Positions 35,960 to 46,517 of a stretch of DNA of 64,000 nt are shown here, in pieces. The notes beneath the pieces are model-generated. The model saw only the letters and a program-made list of their open reading frames with translations. It was not told the DNA's origin and made no database searches. Origin of the DNA: Pseudomonas fluorescens (lineage in GTDB: Bacteria > Pseudomonadota > Gammaproteobacteria > Pseudomonadales > Pseudomonadaceae); the NCBI RefSeq assembly GCF_000730425.1, contig NZ_CP008896.1, positions 5,270,001 through 5,334,000 of the forward strand, read 5' to 3'. The translations under genes were made by a program, and so were the position numbers. How positions within the stretch are numbered: position 1 is the stretch's first letter; every line of letters starts with the position of its first letter.

Positions 35960-36433
35960 ATGCGTATTGGCCACGGCTATGATGTGCACCGTTTCGCCGA
36001 AGGCGACTTCATCACTCTGGGCGGCGTGCGCATTGCGCACCACCATGGGTTGCTGGCTCATTCCGACGGCGACGTTGTGCTGCATGCCTTGAGCGATGCC
36101 TTGCTCGGCGCAGCGGCGTTGGGTGATATCGGCAAACACTTTCCAGACACCGATCCCACGTTCAAGGGCGCGGACAGCCGCGTACTGCTGCGGCATGTGG
36201 TCGGCCTGATCCATGCCAAAGGCTGGAAGGTCGGCAATGTCGATAACACCATCGTTGCCCAGGCACCCAAAATGGTTCCGCATATCGAATCGATGCGTGC
36301 AGCGATTGCCGCTGACCTGCAGATAGAACTGGATCAAGTGAACGTGAAAGCCACCACTACCGAAAAGCTCGGGTTTACCGGTCGTGAAGAGGGCATCGCG
36401 GTGCACTCTGTTGCCTTGTTGCTGCGCGCATGA
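35960..36433 (+). CDS. ispF: 2-C-methyl-D-erythritol 2,4-cyclodiphosphate synthase
   Basis: This 157-residue trimeric MEP-pathway enzyme cyclises CDP-methylerythritol phosphate. The zinc residues are visible in [11 protein letters not shown] (Asp, His) and [20 protein letters not shown] (His). Further signatures are [18 protein letters not shown] and [15 protein letters not shown]. It begins directly after a terminator T-tract with no clear ribosome site, and overlaps truD by four bases. Confidence 0.96.
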   Translation: MRIGHGYDVHRFAEGDFITLGGVRIAHHHGLLAHSDGDVVLHALSDALLGAAALGDIGKHFPDTDPTFKGADSRVLLRHVVGLIHAKGWKVGNVDNTIVAQAPKMVPHIESMRAAIAADLQIELDQVNVKATTTEKLGFTGREEGIAVHSVALLLRA

Positions 36434-37475
36434 ACGAACTGCAACTGTTGGGCCCGCGGGCTTATGGCGACGCGCTGGGCAGTGCTGTGCTCAAGGCGAC
36501 TGCCGAAGATTTCCAGGTGGACGAGGTGCTGGATATCCCGCTGACCGGCGAGGGTGAGCACCTCTGGCTGTGGGTGGAAAAGCGTGGCCTGAACACCGAA
36601 GAGGCCGCGCGGCGCATTGCCAAGGCCGCTGGTGTGCCGTTGCGCACCGTCAGCTATGCCGGCCTCAAGGACCGCCAGGCGCTGACGCGCCAGTGGTTCA
36701 GCGTGCAACTGCCGGGCAAGGCCGATCCCGACCTGAGTGCGGCGCAAAACGACACCCTTAAGATCCTCAAGACCGCCCGCCACAAGCGCAAGTTGCAGCG
36801 TGGCGCGCATGCGGCCAACGGTTTTACCCTGCGTCTGACCCAACTGGCTGGCGATCAGGCCGCTATCGATGCGCGCCTGCAATTGATTGCCAAGCACGGT
36901 ATCCCCAACTATTTCGGCTCCCAGCGATTTGGCCATGACGGTGGCAACGTCGTCGATGCCCGTGACTGGGCGGCCCGCAAGGCCTTGCCGGAGCAGCGCA
37001 ATGTGCGTTCGCGCCTGCTGTCGAGTGCACGTAGCTTCTTGTTCAATAAAGTGCTGGCGGCGCGGGTTGTCGACGGTTCGTGGCAGCGCGCCCAGGTCGG
37101 TGACCTGCTGGCATTCACCGATAGCCGCAGTTTTTTCCCGGCCGGTGAGGCGCAGTGCAGTGACCCACGCCTGGCGATCCTCGACCTGCATCCCACCGGC
37201 CCGCAATGGGGTGAAGGCGATTCTCCCGCCACTGGCGCCACCCATGAGCTGGAGCAGGCTGTCGCAGCGAGCGAGGCAGATCTGTGCGATTGGCTGGCCA
37301 AAGCCGGCATGAGCCAGGAACGTCGCATTCTGCGACTGCCCATTGGCGGGTTGACGTGGCATTATCCCGAGACTGACATTCTGCAATTGGAATTCGTCCT
37401 GCCGGCCGGATGCTTCGCCACTGTCTTGGTGCGCGAGCTTGTTGATCTGGTGCCGGTGGGGCAGACGGACAGCCC

Positions 37476-37488
<13 letters not shown>
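36430..37488 (+). CDS. truD: tRNA pseudouridine(13) synthase
   Basis: This 352-residue enzyme makes pseudouridine 13 in tRNA-Glu. The catalytic Asp is in the motif [17 protein letters not shown] near residue 80, and [15 protein letters not shown] is the second TruD signature near residue 160. Its start overlaps ispF (ATGA). Its last 13 bases overlap surE in another frame, so the three genes are tightly coupled. Confidence 0.95.
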
Positions 37489-38902
<1,414 letters not shown>

Positions 38903-39113
38903 TCATTTATGACGGCATACTGAATTCTATTGCCGGGTATGTGTCTTACAGCGGGGTTCATTGAGTCAACATCAAGTTAGGTAGTTATTAAACGAGATGA
39001 ATTTTTCGTTTCTGCCTTGTTGCCGGTTAAAGTCTGGCAGCCAGTTATACTTGCGACATATTTCAAGCCTGATACAGGCGTTCATGTTTCAGCCATCACA
39101 AAGGGAGCGGCGG

Positions 39114-39947
39114 GTGAGTCTCACAGTCATTGCGCAGCGTATGAGTAAAACGAGCTTTCAGCGACTGGTGATTGGCCTTGTCTTGAGTTCCTTGTTGGCT
39201 GCCTGCTCCAGCACAGGCAGCGGGGCGCGGGTCGTCGACCGCAACAGTGCGGCACCGCAACGGCCTACGGTAACCACCGGGCAGTACGTCGTGCGCAAGG
39301 GCGATACCCTGTTCTCCATCGCCTTCCGTTATGGCTGGGATTACAAGGCGCTGGCCGCGCGTAACAACATTCCTGTGCCATATACGATACGTCCGGGGCA
39401 AACCATCCGTTTCGATGGCCGCACCGGTTCGGCGCCCACGGCAGTTGTGACAAAATCCGGTTCATCGGCCTCTTCTTCCAGCAAGACTACGGTCTTCACC
39501 CGGCCTGCAGGCACCGTTGCACCTAAGGTTGCCAGCAAGCCGGCACCCGCGCCGTTACCACCTGCTGGCCCTGCGCCGACCGGTTGGGGATGGCCCTCAA
39601 ATGGCATCCTCATTGGAAAATTCTCTTCAAACGGTAGTTTGAATAAAGGCATTGATATCGCCGGGGATTTGGGACAGCCTGTTTTAGCTGCGTCTGATGG
39701 GACTGTTGTATACGCCGGGAGTGGTTTACGGGGCTACGGCGAGTTGGTCATCATCAAACACAGCGATACCTACGTCAGTGCCTACGGTCATAACCGCAGG
39801 TTGTTGGTTCGGGAGGGGCAGCAGGTCAAAGTCGGACAGACAATTGCCGAAATGGGGTCGACTGGTACAGACCGGGTGAAACTGCATTTTGAGATTCGCC
39901 GCCAGGGTAAACCTGTAGATCCACTGCAATTCCTGCCCCGGCGTTGA
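39114..39947 (+). CDS. nlpD: NlpD/LppB lipoprotein, LysM and M23-like domains
   Basis: This 277-residue outer-membrane lipoprotein is expected to activate the amidase AmiC during cell separation. The lipobox is LLAACSS, with the lipid Cys near residue 34. A LysM domain (YVVRKGDTLFSIAFRYGW) lies near residues 60-105, followed by a Pro/Ala/Ser-rich linker. The C-terminal M23 domain has Asn where active peptidases carry the first zinc His (LNKGIDIAGDLG), consistent with a degenerate activator. GTG 39114 with an AAGGGAG ribosome site is chosen over the longer upstream frame; ATG 39141 is an alternative. The gene contains the rpoS regulatory region. Confidence 0.9.
   Translation: MSLTVIAQRMSKTSFQRLVIGLVLSSLLAACSSTGSGARVVDRNSAAPQRPTVTTGQYVVRKGDTLFSIAFRYGWDYKALAARNNIPVPYTIRPGQTIRFDGRTGSAPTAVVTKSGSSASSSSKTTVFTRPAGTVAPKVASKPAPAPLPPAGPAPTGWGWPSNGILIGKFSSNGSLNKGIDIAGDLGQPVLAASDGTVVYAGSGLRGYGELVIIKHSDTYVSAYGHNRRLLVREGQQVKVGQTIAEMGSTGTDRVKLHFEIRRQGKPVDPLQFLPRR
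39626..39643. promoter_or_regulatory. PsrA-like operator for rpoS inside nlpD
   Basis: The palindrome TTCAAACGGTAGTTTGAA has perfect seven-base arms and a four-base spacer. It matches the published PsrA box, (G/C)AAAC-N2-4-GTTT(G/C). PsrA is a TetR-family fatty-acid-responsive regulator that activates rpoS in Pseudomonas from a site within nlpD. It lies about 410 bases before the rpoS start, in keeping with that arrangement. Binding is inferred. Confidence 0.75.
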
Positions 39948-40052
39948 TGTGTTGCCAGCCTGTTCCCTCACGTAGAAGGAACAGGCTCCAGCGTTGCCAA
40001 GGATAAAGGCGTCGCTTGAGCTTGAGGTCGAACTCACCAAAGGACTATAACA

Positions 40053-41057
40053 ATGGCTCTCAGTAAAGAAGCGCCGGAGTTTGACATCGACGATGAGGTT
40101 CTCCTTATGGAGACCGGCATCGGTACGGAATCGATGTCGAATGAGGGACCCGCTGTACCTTCAGTTCGTACCAAGTCCAAAAACTCCACAGCGTTAAAAC
40201 AGCATAAGTATATTGATTACACCCGGGCGCTTGATGCGACCCAGTTGTACCTCAATGAAATCGGCTTTTCCCCCTTGCTCACTCCCGAAGAAGAAGTCCA
40301 TTTTGCGCGATTGTCGCAAAAGGGCGATCCGGCTGGGCGCAAGCGCATGATTGAAAGCAACCTGCGCCTGGTGGTGAAAATCGCCCGGCGCTACGTCAAT
40401 CGTGGGCTGTCCCTGTTGGACCTGATCGAAGAGGGCAACCTCGGCCTGATCCGGGCAGTAGAGAAGTTTGACCCCGAGCGGGGTTTTCGCTTCTCGACCT
40501 ACGCTACGTGGTGGATTCGCCAGACTATCGAACGGGCAATCATGAATCAGACCCGGACCATCCGGTTGCCGATTCATGTCGTCAAGGAGCTGAACGTCTA
40601 CCTGCGGGCAGCACGTGAGCTCACCCAGAAACTTGATCATGAACCTTCGCCTGAAGAGATCGCCAACCTGCTGGAAAAACCGGTGGGAGAGGTCAAGCGC
40701 ATGCTGGGTCTCAATGAGCGTGTGTCTTCGGTCGATGTCTCGCTGGGTCCGGATTCGGATAAAACCCTGCTGGACACCCTTACGGATGACCGTCCAACGG
40801 ATCCGTGCGAGCTGTTGCAGGACGATGACTTGTCACAAAGCATCGACCAATGGCTTTCGGAGCTGACGGACAAGCAGCGCGAGGTGGTGATTCGCCGCTT
40901 CGGCTTGCGTGGCCATGAAAGCAGCACTTTGGAAGATGTTGGTCTGGAGATCGGCTTGACCCGTGAGCGGGTGCGGCAGATCCAGGTAGAGGGTCTCAAG
41001 CGCTTGCGGGAGATCCTGGAGAAGAATGGTTTGTCGAGTGAGTCGTTGTTTCAATAA
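40053..41057 (+). CDS. rpoS: RNA polymerase sigma factor RpoS
   Basis: This 334-residue sigma-38 is the stationary-phase and general-stress sigma factor. Region 1.2 is [17 protein letters not shown]. Region 2 includes [20 protein letters not shown] and [19 protein letters not shown]. Region 4 has [17 protein letters not shown] and the helix-turn-helix [20 protein letters not shown]. The AAAGGAC ribosome site precedes the ATG. Transcription is expected from the nlpD internal promoter controlled by PsrA. Downstream there is a REP element, where rsmZ would be expected. Confidence 0.98.
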   Translation: MALSKEAPEFDIDDEVLLMETGIGTESMSNEGPAVPSVRTKSKNSTALKQHKYIDYTRALDATQLYLNEIGFSPLLTPEEEVHFARLSQKGDPAGRKRMIESNLRLVVKIARRYVNRGLSLLDLIEEGNLGLIRAVEKFDPERGFRFSTYATWWIRQTIERAIMNQTRTIRLPIHVVKELNVYLRAARELTQKLDHEPSPEEIANLLEKPVGEVKRMLGLNERVSSVDVSLGPDSDKTLLDTLTDDRPTDPCELLQDDDLSQSIDQWLSELTDKQREVVIRRFGLRGHESSTLEDVGLEIGLTRERVRQIQVEGLKRLREILEKNGLSSESLFQ

Positions 41058-41070
41058 GACGCTTGAGCCA

Positions 41071-41166
41071 ATGTGGGAGCGGGCTTGCTCGCGAATGCGC
41101 AGTATCAGTCGACAGATGTACTGACTGATCCACCGCATTCGCGGGCAAGCCCGCTCCCACATTTTT
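41071..41166. repeat. REP pair (GTGGGAGCGGGCTTG class) after rpoS
   Basis: ATGTGGGAGCGGGCTTGCTC and its inverted copy (GCAAGCCCGCTCCCACAT) enclose about 50 bases. Six T residues follow the right arm, so the pair could also terminate rpoS transcription. It belongs to a different sequence class from most REPs in the window and marks the point where core synteny breaks. Confidence 0.9.
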
Positions 41167-41199
41167 TGTGCTCGACCATACCGACCGAATGGCAGGCAT

Positions 41200-41232
41200 A
41201 AAAAAACCCCGCTTTTAAGGGCGGGGTTCTTT
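41200..41232 (-). terminator. Intrinsic terminator of the cold-shock gene
   Basis: On the minus strand AACCCCGCCCTTAAAAGCGGGGTT folds into a stem followed by seven T residues, 19 bases after the csp stop codon. Confidence 0.85.
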
Positions 41233-41250
41233 CGACTAAGTCAGTACAAG

Positions 41251-41460
41251 TTAGATAACTTGAACTTCTTCAGCTTGCATGCCTTTCTGACCGCGAGTAG
41301 CGATGAAAGAAACCTGTTGGCCTTCTTTCAGGCTTTTGAAGCCGTCGGATTGGATAGCTTTGAAGTGAACGAACAGGTCGTCACCGGATTGTGGAGTGAT
41401 GAAGCCGAAGCCTTTTTCATCGTTGAACCACTTAACGGTACCAGTTTGGCGATTAGACAT
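41251..41460 (-). CDS. CspA-family cold-shock RNA chaperone
   Basis: This 69-residue single cold-shock domain binds single-stranded RNA/DNA and melts mRNA secondary structure. RNP1 is KGFGFITP and RNP2 is DLFVHFKAI; the start [14 protein letters not shown] is characteristic. An AAGGAGATACACC ribosome site precedes the ATG. It resembles the CapA/CapB type of Pseudomonas; the exact paralogue cannot be assigned. The long gap upstream gives room for the long 5' leader usual in this family. Confidence 0.93.
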   Translation of the reverse strand: MSNRQTGTVKWFNDEKGFGFITPQSGDDLFVHFKAIQSDGFKSLKEGQQVSFIATRGQKGMQAEEVQVI

Positions 41461-41850
41461 GGTGTATCTCCTTGGACAAAGTTAACTGCGACTCAGGAAA
41501 AGCCCTGGCCGAGACTGAGTGCAAAGAGCAGGAAAAATTCTTGGAGATGGTTGGATCGAAATTCAACATCGTGTAGAGATTCTCAGTGACACAAGCAGCA
41601 CAGTGGCGCCACCTTAACCCTTTTTCCGGAACGTGCCAATGGTATTTCCGAAGGTTTCTCTATTTTCGTGACTGGCGGTGCCCTTTACAGGCCTGCGCCC
41701 CGTCAATTCAGGGGCAGGGCCCGGTTCATGTGGCTGGCAGTGGCTGGGGGCAACTTAATCAAGAAAATCCCCCGCGTCCTTTGAACCGCAAGGCCAGCCC
41801 CGGTAAGATGCCCAACAGAATTTTCCACCTCGCTATTCAGGACACCCGCC
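41461..41850. other. Divergent csp/dcd intergenic region
   Basis: These 390 bases have no credible coding frame. The left part should be the cold-shock mRNA leader and promoter (minus strand); no clean -10/-35 pair could be fixed there. The right part holds the dcd promoter (41781-41809) and leader. Confidence 0.7.
41781..41809 (+). promoter_or_regulatory. Putative sigma-70 promoter of dcd
   Basis: TTGAAC and TAAGAT are separated by exactly 17 bases, 41 bases before the dcd ATG, with an AGGACACC ribosome site downstream. Confidence 0.6.
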
Positions 41851-42417
41851 ATGAGCATCAAATCGGACAAGTGGATTCGCCGCATGGCGCAAGAGCACGG
41901 CATGATCGAACCCTTCGTCGAGCGCCAGATGCGCGGTGAGGGCGCCGAACGCCTGATTTCGTTCGGGGTTTCCAGCTACGGCTACGATGTGCGTTGCGCC
42001 GATGAGTTCAAGGTCTTCACCAACATCAACTCGGCTACCGTCGATCCGAAAAACTTCGATGAAAAGAGCTTCGTCGATGTGAAGAGTGACGTGTGCATCA
42101 TCCCGCCAAACTCCTTCGCCCTGGCGCGCACCGTCGAGTTCTTCCGTATCCCGCGCAATGTCCTGACCATCTGCCTGGGCAAGAGCACCTACGCGCGCTG
42201 CGGCATTATCGTCAACGTGACGCCGCTTGAGCCGGAATGGGAAGGTCATGTGACCCTGGAGTTCTCCAACACCACCACCTTGCCAGCCAAGATCTACGCC
42301 AATGAAGGCGTGGCGCAGATGTTGTTCTTTGAATCCGATGAAGAGTGCGAAGTGTCCTATAAGGACCGTGGCGGCAAGTACCAGGGCCAGCGCGGCGTCA
42401 CCCTGCCACGTACCTGA
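41851..42417 (+). CDS. dcd: dCTP deaminase
   Basis: This 188-residue homotrimeric enzyme deaminates dCTP to dUTP, the main source of dUMP for thymidylate. The family signatures are [58 protein letters not shown] and the C-terminal [19 protein letters not shown]. Length and motifs are standard. In P. aeruginosa dcd (PA3480) is not next to rpoS, so this neighbourhood differs. Confidence 0.97.
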   Translation: MSIKSDKWIRRMAQEHGMIEPFVERQMRGEGAERLISFGVSSYGYDVRCADEFKVFTNINSATVDPKNFDEKSFVDVKSDVCIIPPNSFALARTVEFFRIPRNVLTICLGKSTYARCGIIVNVTPLEPEWEGHVTLEFSNTTTLPAKIYANEGVAQMLFFESDEECEVSYKDRGGKYQGQRGVTLPRT

Positions 42418-42524
42418 TCGAAACGTCTTACAGGGCAAGGGAATTTGTCAGCGGGCAGGCACTCTATTGGGTGTACTGCCTCGGTGCGTGCACAGCGCGC
42501 CGAGCCACGCTTGAGGAGTACCCT

Positions 42525-42722
42525 ATGAAGATCGACCCGCGAATCAGCGCCGAACTTGCCCGGCTGGAACCCAATCAGATTGGTGTTCTGGCCTGGTCCC
42601 TGATGGCCGACCCCGCCGCCGGCGGCATTCCTGGCCAGCCTGACCCCGATACCCCCGAACAACCCATCGAGCCTGGCGTACCCACCCTGCCGGACGAGCC
42701 CCCACCCGCGCCTGTGGCCTGA
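42525..42722 (+). CDS. Small acidic proline-rich protein, unknown function
   Basis: This is a 65-residue protein with a helical start (MKIDPRISAELARLEPNQIG) and a C-terminal half made almost entirely of Pro, Asp, Glu and Gly (PDPDTPEQPIEPGVPTLPDE). There is no signal peptide or membrane segment. The ATG at 42525 follows a GAGGAG ribosome site, which supports translation from there, not from the longer frame at 42471. It follows dcd by 107 bases. I do not recognise a characterised family. Confidence 0.6.
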   Translation: MKIDPRISAELARLEPNQIGVLAWSLMADPAAGGIPGQPDPDTPEQPIEPGVPTLPDEPPPAPVA

Positions 42723-42824
42723 CGCCTCCACGCCCCGTGTAGGAACCCTTGCCGGCGATAACAATGCACCAGGCACCGAAGTGCTGGTGGGTACACCGCG
42801 ATCGCTGGCAGTTCCTGCATCGGG

Positions 42825-45266
42825 TTATTTCCCAGGGATCAGGGTCAGACGGGTCTTGCCATACACCTTGTCAAAGTTCTGCGGCTGCATCGGGAAGCTC
42901 AGGTACTGTGCCTTGAGCCATGGCTCGATGCCATTGGCATAGTTTGGGCTGGCAGGGTTGCCGGATTGGCCGATCCCGCCCTGGCCCATCATCGGCTCAA
43001 CCTGGCCGAAATCCACAATCAAGCGCAGGGCCTGGACTTGGGTGGTGGCGAAATCCTGCCCCCAGTTGTAGGGCGCTGCGTTCAAGGTGGTGTGATCGCC
43101 ACCTGCCGCTACCGGGCCACGCAGGGCCTGGCCACGGGTGTTCTTCCAGGTGTAGCTGTGCAGTTTGCCCCATTGCCAGGCTTTATGATCTGCGCCCAAT
43201 TGGCTGTCGCCAGCGGTGATCGCGGCGGCCAGGCTGCGGGCGAGAATCGCCGGCTTGTCTTCTTTGACGGGGGTGCGCAGGTCATCCCAGAAAGGGCTGT
43301 CTTCACGGGCCAACAGGTGATCGGCCTGGGCCGCGTAGGACAGGTTGGCGTTGCTAACAAAGGCCTTCCAGGTGGGGCTGGTTTCCGGGCCCAGTTCGTC
43401 GAGGAAAATCTGCTTGGCGCTTTCCTGAAGGAACAACTGGTAGATCGCGGCGTCGGCTGAGGTGGCTGCCAGGCGCCCATCGAATGCCATCAGGCGGCCC
43501 AGGGCCTCCCGGGCCTTGCCCCGTTCGGCGGCCGGCAGGGCATCTATCGCCTGTTTCAGAGGCTGGGCCATGCCCGGTGCCTGGAACATGCCTTTGAGTT
43601 TGGCGGCGAACAGTGTGGTCTGGTCGTACTGCATGGCGATCACGCTGCGGCTGTCGTGCTTGCCGTTGCCGGCCAGTTGCGCCAGGCGTTCGCTGCGTTC
43701 CGGCGCGGCCCAGGAGTTGGACAGTTGCATACCGTAGCCGTGGGGCACGCTGCGCTGGTTGGCGGTGCCGACCCAACCCTGAGGCGGGTCCTGATCATAG
43801 GGGTGCAACATCGCGTCGGCGTAGCCGTCCCAGTCAAAGCGCCCGTCCCAGCCTAGCGATGGCAGCAGGCCTTCACCTTCGCGGCGGTTGGGGAAACGCC
43901 CGGTGACCTGCCAGCCGATGTTGCTGGCGTCGGCAAATACCATGTTCAGGGGGATGGCACGAATTTCGCGGCTGGCGTCCGAGGCTTTTTCCACGTTCTG
44001 TGCCCGGGACAGGTCGAAAAACGCATCAAGGCTCTTGTCGTCCTTGAAATCGGCGGTTTGCAGGGCTAGGCCGTAGCCGCTGGTCAGCGACTGGGCGGTG
44101 TTGAGCAACGGCCCGTGGCGGGTTTCGTACACCGCTTCGCGAATTGGCCGCTGGCCCTTGGCGAAGAAGGTTTCGTTACGCACGATGGCCGGCAGCCATT
44201 TGCCGTTGTGCTCGTAGTACAGCGCACTGCCCTGGCGCCTGACCTTCTCCAGGAACAGGTCCTGAGTATCGCCGGACACCTGGCTCATGCTCCAGGCCAC
44301 CTTGCCGTTGAAGCCTGACAACAGCGTAGGAATCCCGGCGATCGACACCCCGACCGCCTGGTATTTTGGCGCGCGGATTTGTACGAAATTCCACAGGGAG
44401 GGTACCTGCATCGGCGTCGACAGGTCATTCGCCAGCAGGCTGCGACCGCTGCGACTGCGTTGTGGGGCGATGGCCCAGTTGCTGGAGATGGAAACCCCAA
44501 GGGTATTGAGGCTACCCAGGCGCTCGTTGATGCTGTTGAGCGTGGCAAGGCCGGGAATCTGCCCGAGGTTGACGCCCTTAAGCTTGTCGGACTCCGCCGC
44601 AGGCAGCGGCTCGTCCGGGTAGCTTGGGGTCAGCCAGGCGAGTTTGTCGGCGCCGACTTTTTGCGCCAGTACCAGGGCAGACAACTCTTCCTGCAGGTTG
44701 GCCGACTCACTGAAATTGAGCAGGCAGAACAGCAGCGCCGAATCTTCCGGCTTCCAGTACTCGGGCTTGTAGCCAGTCTGGGCCAGGTCCGTCGGCAGTT
44801 TGTCACGGTAGCGGAACAGGTAGGCATTGACCCCGCGCGCATACACTTCGAAGAAGCGCTTGAGGCGTGGCGACGAAGCGTTGTACAGCTCGCTGGCGCT
44901 TTTCTTCAGGTTGACGGCGCGCATGAAGCGGTCGACATCCAGCATGTCCGGCCCGGACATTTCTGCCAGGCGGCCCTGGGCCAGCAGGCGCAGGGTGACC
45001 ATCTGGTTGATCCGGTCGCTGGCGTGCACATAACCGAGGGTGAACAACGCGTCGTGGAAGGTGTTGCTTTCAATCAGCGGCATACCCTGGCTGTTGCGCC
45101 GTACAGAGACATTTTGCGCCAGGCCCTTGAGCGGCTGTACACCGGAGACGGGAGGCAGAGTGTCCTGGCTGTTCAGGGACTGGCAACCGGCCAGGCCCAA
45201 GGCACTGGCCACTGCCGCGGCAACGCCGAACCGGGGAAGTAAACGTGAGAGGGCTGGCGAGGCCAT
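42825..45266 (-). CDS. quiP: Acyl-homoserine-lactone acylase, QuiP-like Ntn hydrolase
   Basis: This 813-residue penicillin-acylase-family protein is predicted to hydrolyse the amide bond of long-chain acyl-homoserine lactones. The first 30 residues form an export signal with a lipobox-like LGLAGCQS, so it should be periplasmic or membrane-anchored. A conserved N-terminal chain ([20 protein letters not shown] and [12 protein letters not shown]) precedes the autoprocessing site. The predicted N-terminal nucleophile is Ser261 in [12 protein letters not shown]. The sequence closely resembles QuiP (PA1032) as I recall it, and the downstream genes follow the PA1033 onward order. Penicillin or other amide substrates cannot be excluded. 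Confidence 0.85.
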   Translation of the reverse strand: MASPALSRLLPRFGVAAAVASALGLAGCQSLNSQDTLPPVSGVQPLKGLAQNVSVRRNSQGMPLIESNTFHDALFTLGYVHASDRINQMVTLRLLAQGRLAEMSGPDMLDVDRFMRAVNLKKSASELYNASSPRLKRFFEVYARGVNAYLFRYRDKLPTDLAQTGYKPEYWKPEDSALLFCLLNFSESANLQEELSALVLAQKVGADKLAWLTPSYPDEPLPAAESDKLKGVNLGQIPGLATLNSINERLGSLNTLGVSISSNWAIAPQRSRSGRSLLANDLSTPMQVPSLWNFVQIRAPKYQAVGVSIAGIPTLLSGFNGKVAWSMSQVSGDTQDLFLEKVRRQGSALYYEHNGKWLPAIVRNETFFAKGQRPIREAVYETRHGPLLNTAQSLTSGYGLALQTADFKDDKSLDAFFDLSRAQNVEKASDASREIRAIPLNMVFADASNIGWQVTGRFPNRREGEGLLPSLGWDGRFDWDGYADAMLHPYDQDPPQGWVGTANQRSVPHGYGMQLSNSWAAPERSERLAQLAGNGKHDSRSVIAMQYDQTTLFAAKLKGMFQAPGMAQPLKQAIDALPAAERGKAREALGRLMAFDGRLAATSADAAIYQLFLQESAKQIFLDELGPETSPTWKAFVSNANLSYAAQADHLLAREDSPFWDDLRTPVKEDKPAILARSLAAAITAGDSQLGADHKAWQWGKLHSYTWKNTRGQALRGPVAAGGDHTTLNAAPYNWGQDFATTQVQALRLIVDFGQVEPMMGQGGIGQSGNPASPNYANGIEPWLKAQYLSFPMQPQNFDKVYGKTRLTLIPGK

Positions 45267-45373
45267 GGCAAAGCTCCTGCGGGGGGTAGCGTCAGTAAAG
45301 GCGCTACGTTAGTGAGCGCGGCGAACCGACGCAAGCGGGAGGCGATGCTAATTTTTTCAAACACTCACAAACC

Positions 45374-45475
45374 CCTGCAGGAGCCGGCTTGCCGGCGAAA
45401 AACTACCAGGCGCCACGCTTATCCAGGCACTCAGCGTTTTCGTTAACGATCTTCGCCGGCAAGCCGGTTCCTACC
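45374..45475. repeat. REP pair (quiP/GST spacer)
   Basis: CTGCAGGAGCCGGCTTGCCG and the inverted CGCCGGCAAGCCGGTTCCTA lie about 55 bases apart. It is nearly canonical. Confidence 0.9.
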
Positions 45476-45483
45476 GGGTACGG

Positions 45484-46128
45484 TCAGGATTTCGGTGGGT
45501 TGACCTTCTGTACCAAGTCATAGGCCCGCACAGTCGCGGGGCGTTCCTTGACCAGGTTGAACCAGCGATGCAGATGGGGGAAGTCTTCCAGGCGCTGGCT
45601 CTGCCATTTGTGGGACACGATCCACGGGTAGATCGCCATGTCGGCAATGCTATAGGCCTCGCCGGCCACGAAGCTGCGGTCGGCCAGGCGCCGGTCCAGC
45701 ACGCCATAGAGGCGCGCGGTTTCATCGACATAGCGTTTGATGGCGTAGGGGATTTTTTCCGGGGCGAACTGGCTGAAATGGTGATTCTGCCCGGCCATCG
45801 GCCCCAGGCCGCCCATTTGCCAGAACAGCCATTGCAGCGCCTCCTGGCGGCCGCGCAGGTCCGTGGGCAGGAACTGGCCGGTTTTTTCTGCGAGGTACAG
45901 CAGGATGGCACCGGATTCAAACAGGGAAATGGGCGCGCCGCCGTCGCTCGGTTGCTGATCGACAATGGCGGGAATGCGGTTGTTGGGAGCGATCTTCAGG
46001 AAGTCTGGCTTGAACTGGTCGCCCTGGCCGATATTGATCGGATGCACCTCGTAGGGCAGGCCGGCTTCTTCCAGGAACAACGAAATCTTGTGACCGTTGG
46101 GGGTGGTCCAGTAATACAGGTCGATCAT
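45484..46128 (-). CDS. Glutathione S-transferase family protein (YfcG-like)
   Basis: This 214-residue GST has an N-terminal thioredoxin-fold domain (MIDLYYWTTPNGHKISLFLE, with KIAPNNRIPAIVD and the glutathione-binding LFESGAILLYLAEKTG) and an all-helical C-terminal domain (YSIADMAIYPWI). The TPNGHK motif and Asn-rich PNNRIPA match the YfcG/Nu class, which reduces disulfides with bound glutathione without a catalytic Cys or Ser. It lies beside quiP as PA1033 does beside PA1032. The true substrate is unknown. Confidence 0.88.
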   Translation of the reverse strand: MIDLYYWTTPNGHKISLFLEEAGLPYEVHPINIGQGDQFKPDFLKIAPNNRIPAIVDQQPSDGGAPISLFESGAILLYLAEKTGQFLPTDLRGRQEALQWLFWQMGGLGPMAGQNHHFSQFAPEKIPYAIKRYVDETARLYGVLDRRLADRSFVAGEAYSIADMAIYPWIVSHKWQSQRLEDFPHLHRWFNLVKERPATVRAYDLVQKVNPPKS

Positions 46129-46316
46129 GAAGCTCTCCAGGATTGGTGATGCTTGAACGGGTAGGACGCCCGCTGAGATGCCTGTAGGTATAGGTAACGG
46201 TCGATTAGGGAAAATTCAATGAAATATTTGGCTCTATCGATAGAACCGTAGGCGCCGGCTTGTTGGCATGGCGGTGTGCCTGAAAAACCGACAGGCCGAC
46301 GTCTACATGAGGCGTA

Positions 46317-46517
46317 TCAGGCGCCGTGGCACTTCTTGAACTTTTTCTCACTGCCGCATGGGCATGGATCGTTGCGGCCAACGTCTTTCAAGGCATTGCG
46401 CACCGGCTCCTGGTGGGCATGGCCGCAGTTAGGGCCGTGGACATGACCATGGTCGTGATCATGGTGATCGTGATCGTGGTTGCAGTCAGGACCATGGACA
46501 TGGGGTTGCTGGGTCAT
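46317..46517 (-). CDS. His-rich SEC-C motif protein
   Basis: This 66-residue protein ends in a SEC-C zinc-binding motif ([20 protein letters not shown]), as at the C-terminus of SecA. The first half is an extraordinary His/Asp tract ([18 protein letters not shown]) with 17 His in 36 residues and two Cys. It probably binds zinc or another transition metal. Its start overlaps the stop of the upstream lipoprotein gene by four bases, so the two are translated together. A metallochaperone or metal store is an inference. Confidence 0.8.
   Translation of the reverse strand: MTQQPHVHGPDCNHDHDHHDHDHGHVHGPNCGHAHQEPVRNALKDVGRNDPCPCGSEKKFKKCHGA

Noticed and set aside
41058..41250. Possible rsmZ small RNA after rpoS
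   Set aside because: The stretch consists of a REP pair and a csp terminator and lacks the repeated GGA loops expected of rsmZ.
44379..45242. A 287-codon plus-strand frame inside quiP
   Set aside because: It is antisense to the conserved N-terminal chain of the acylase and has no start signal.
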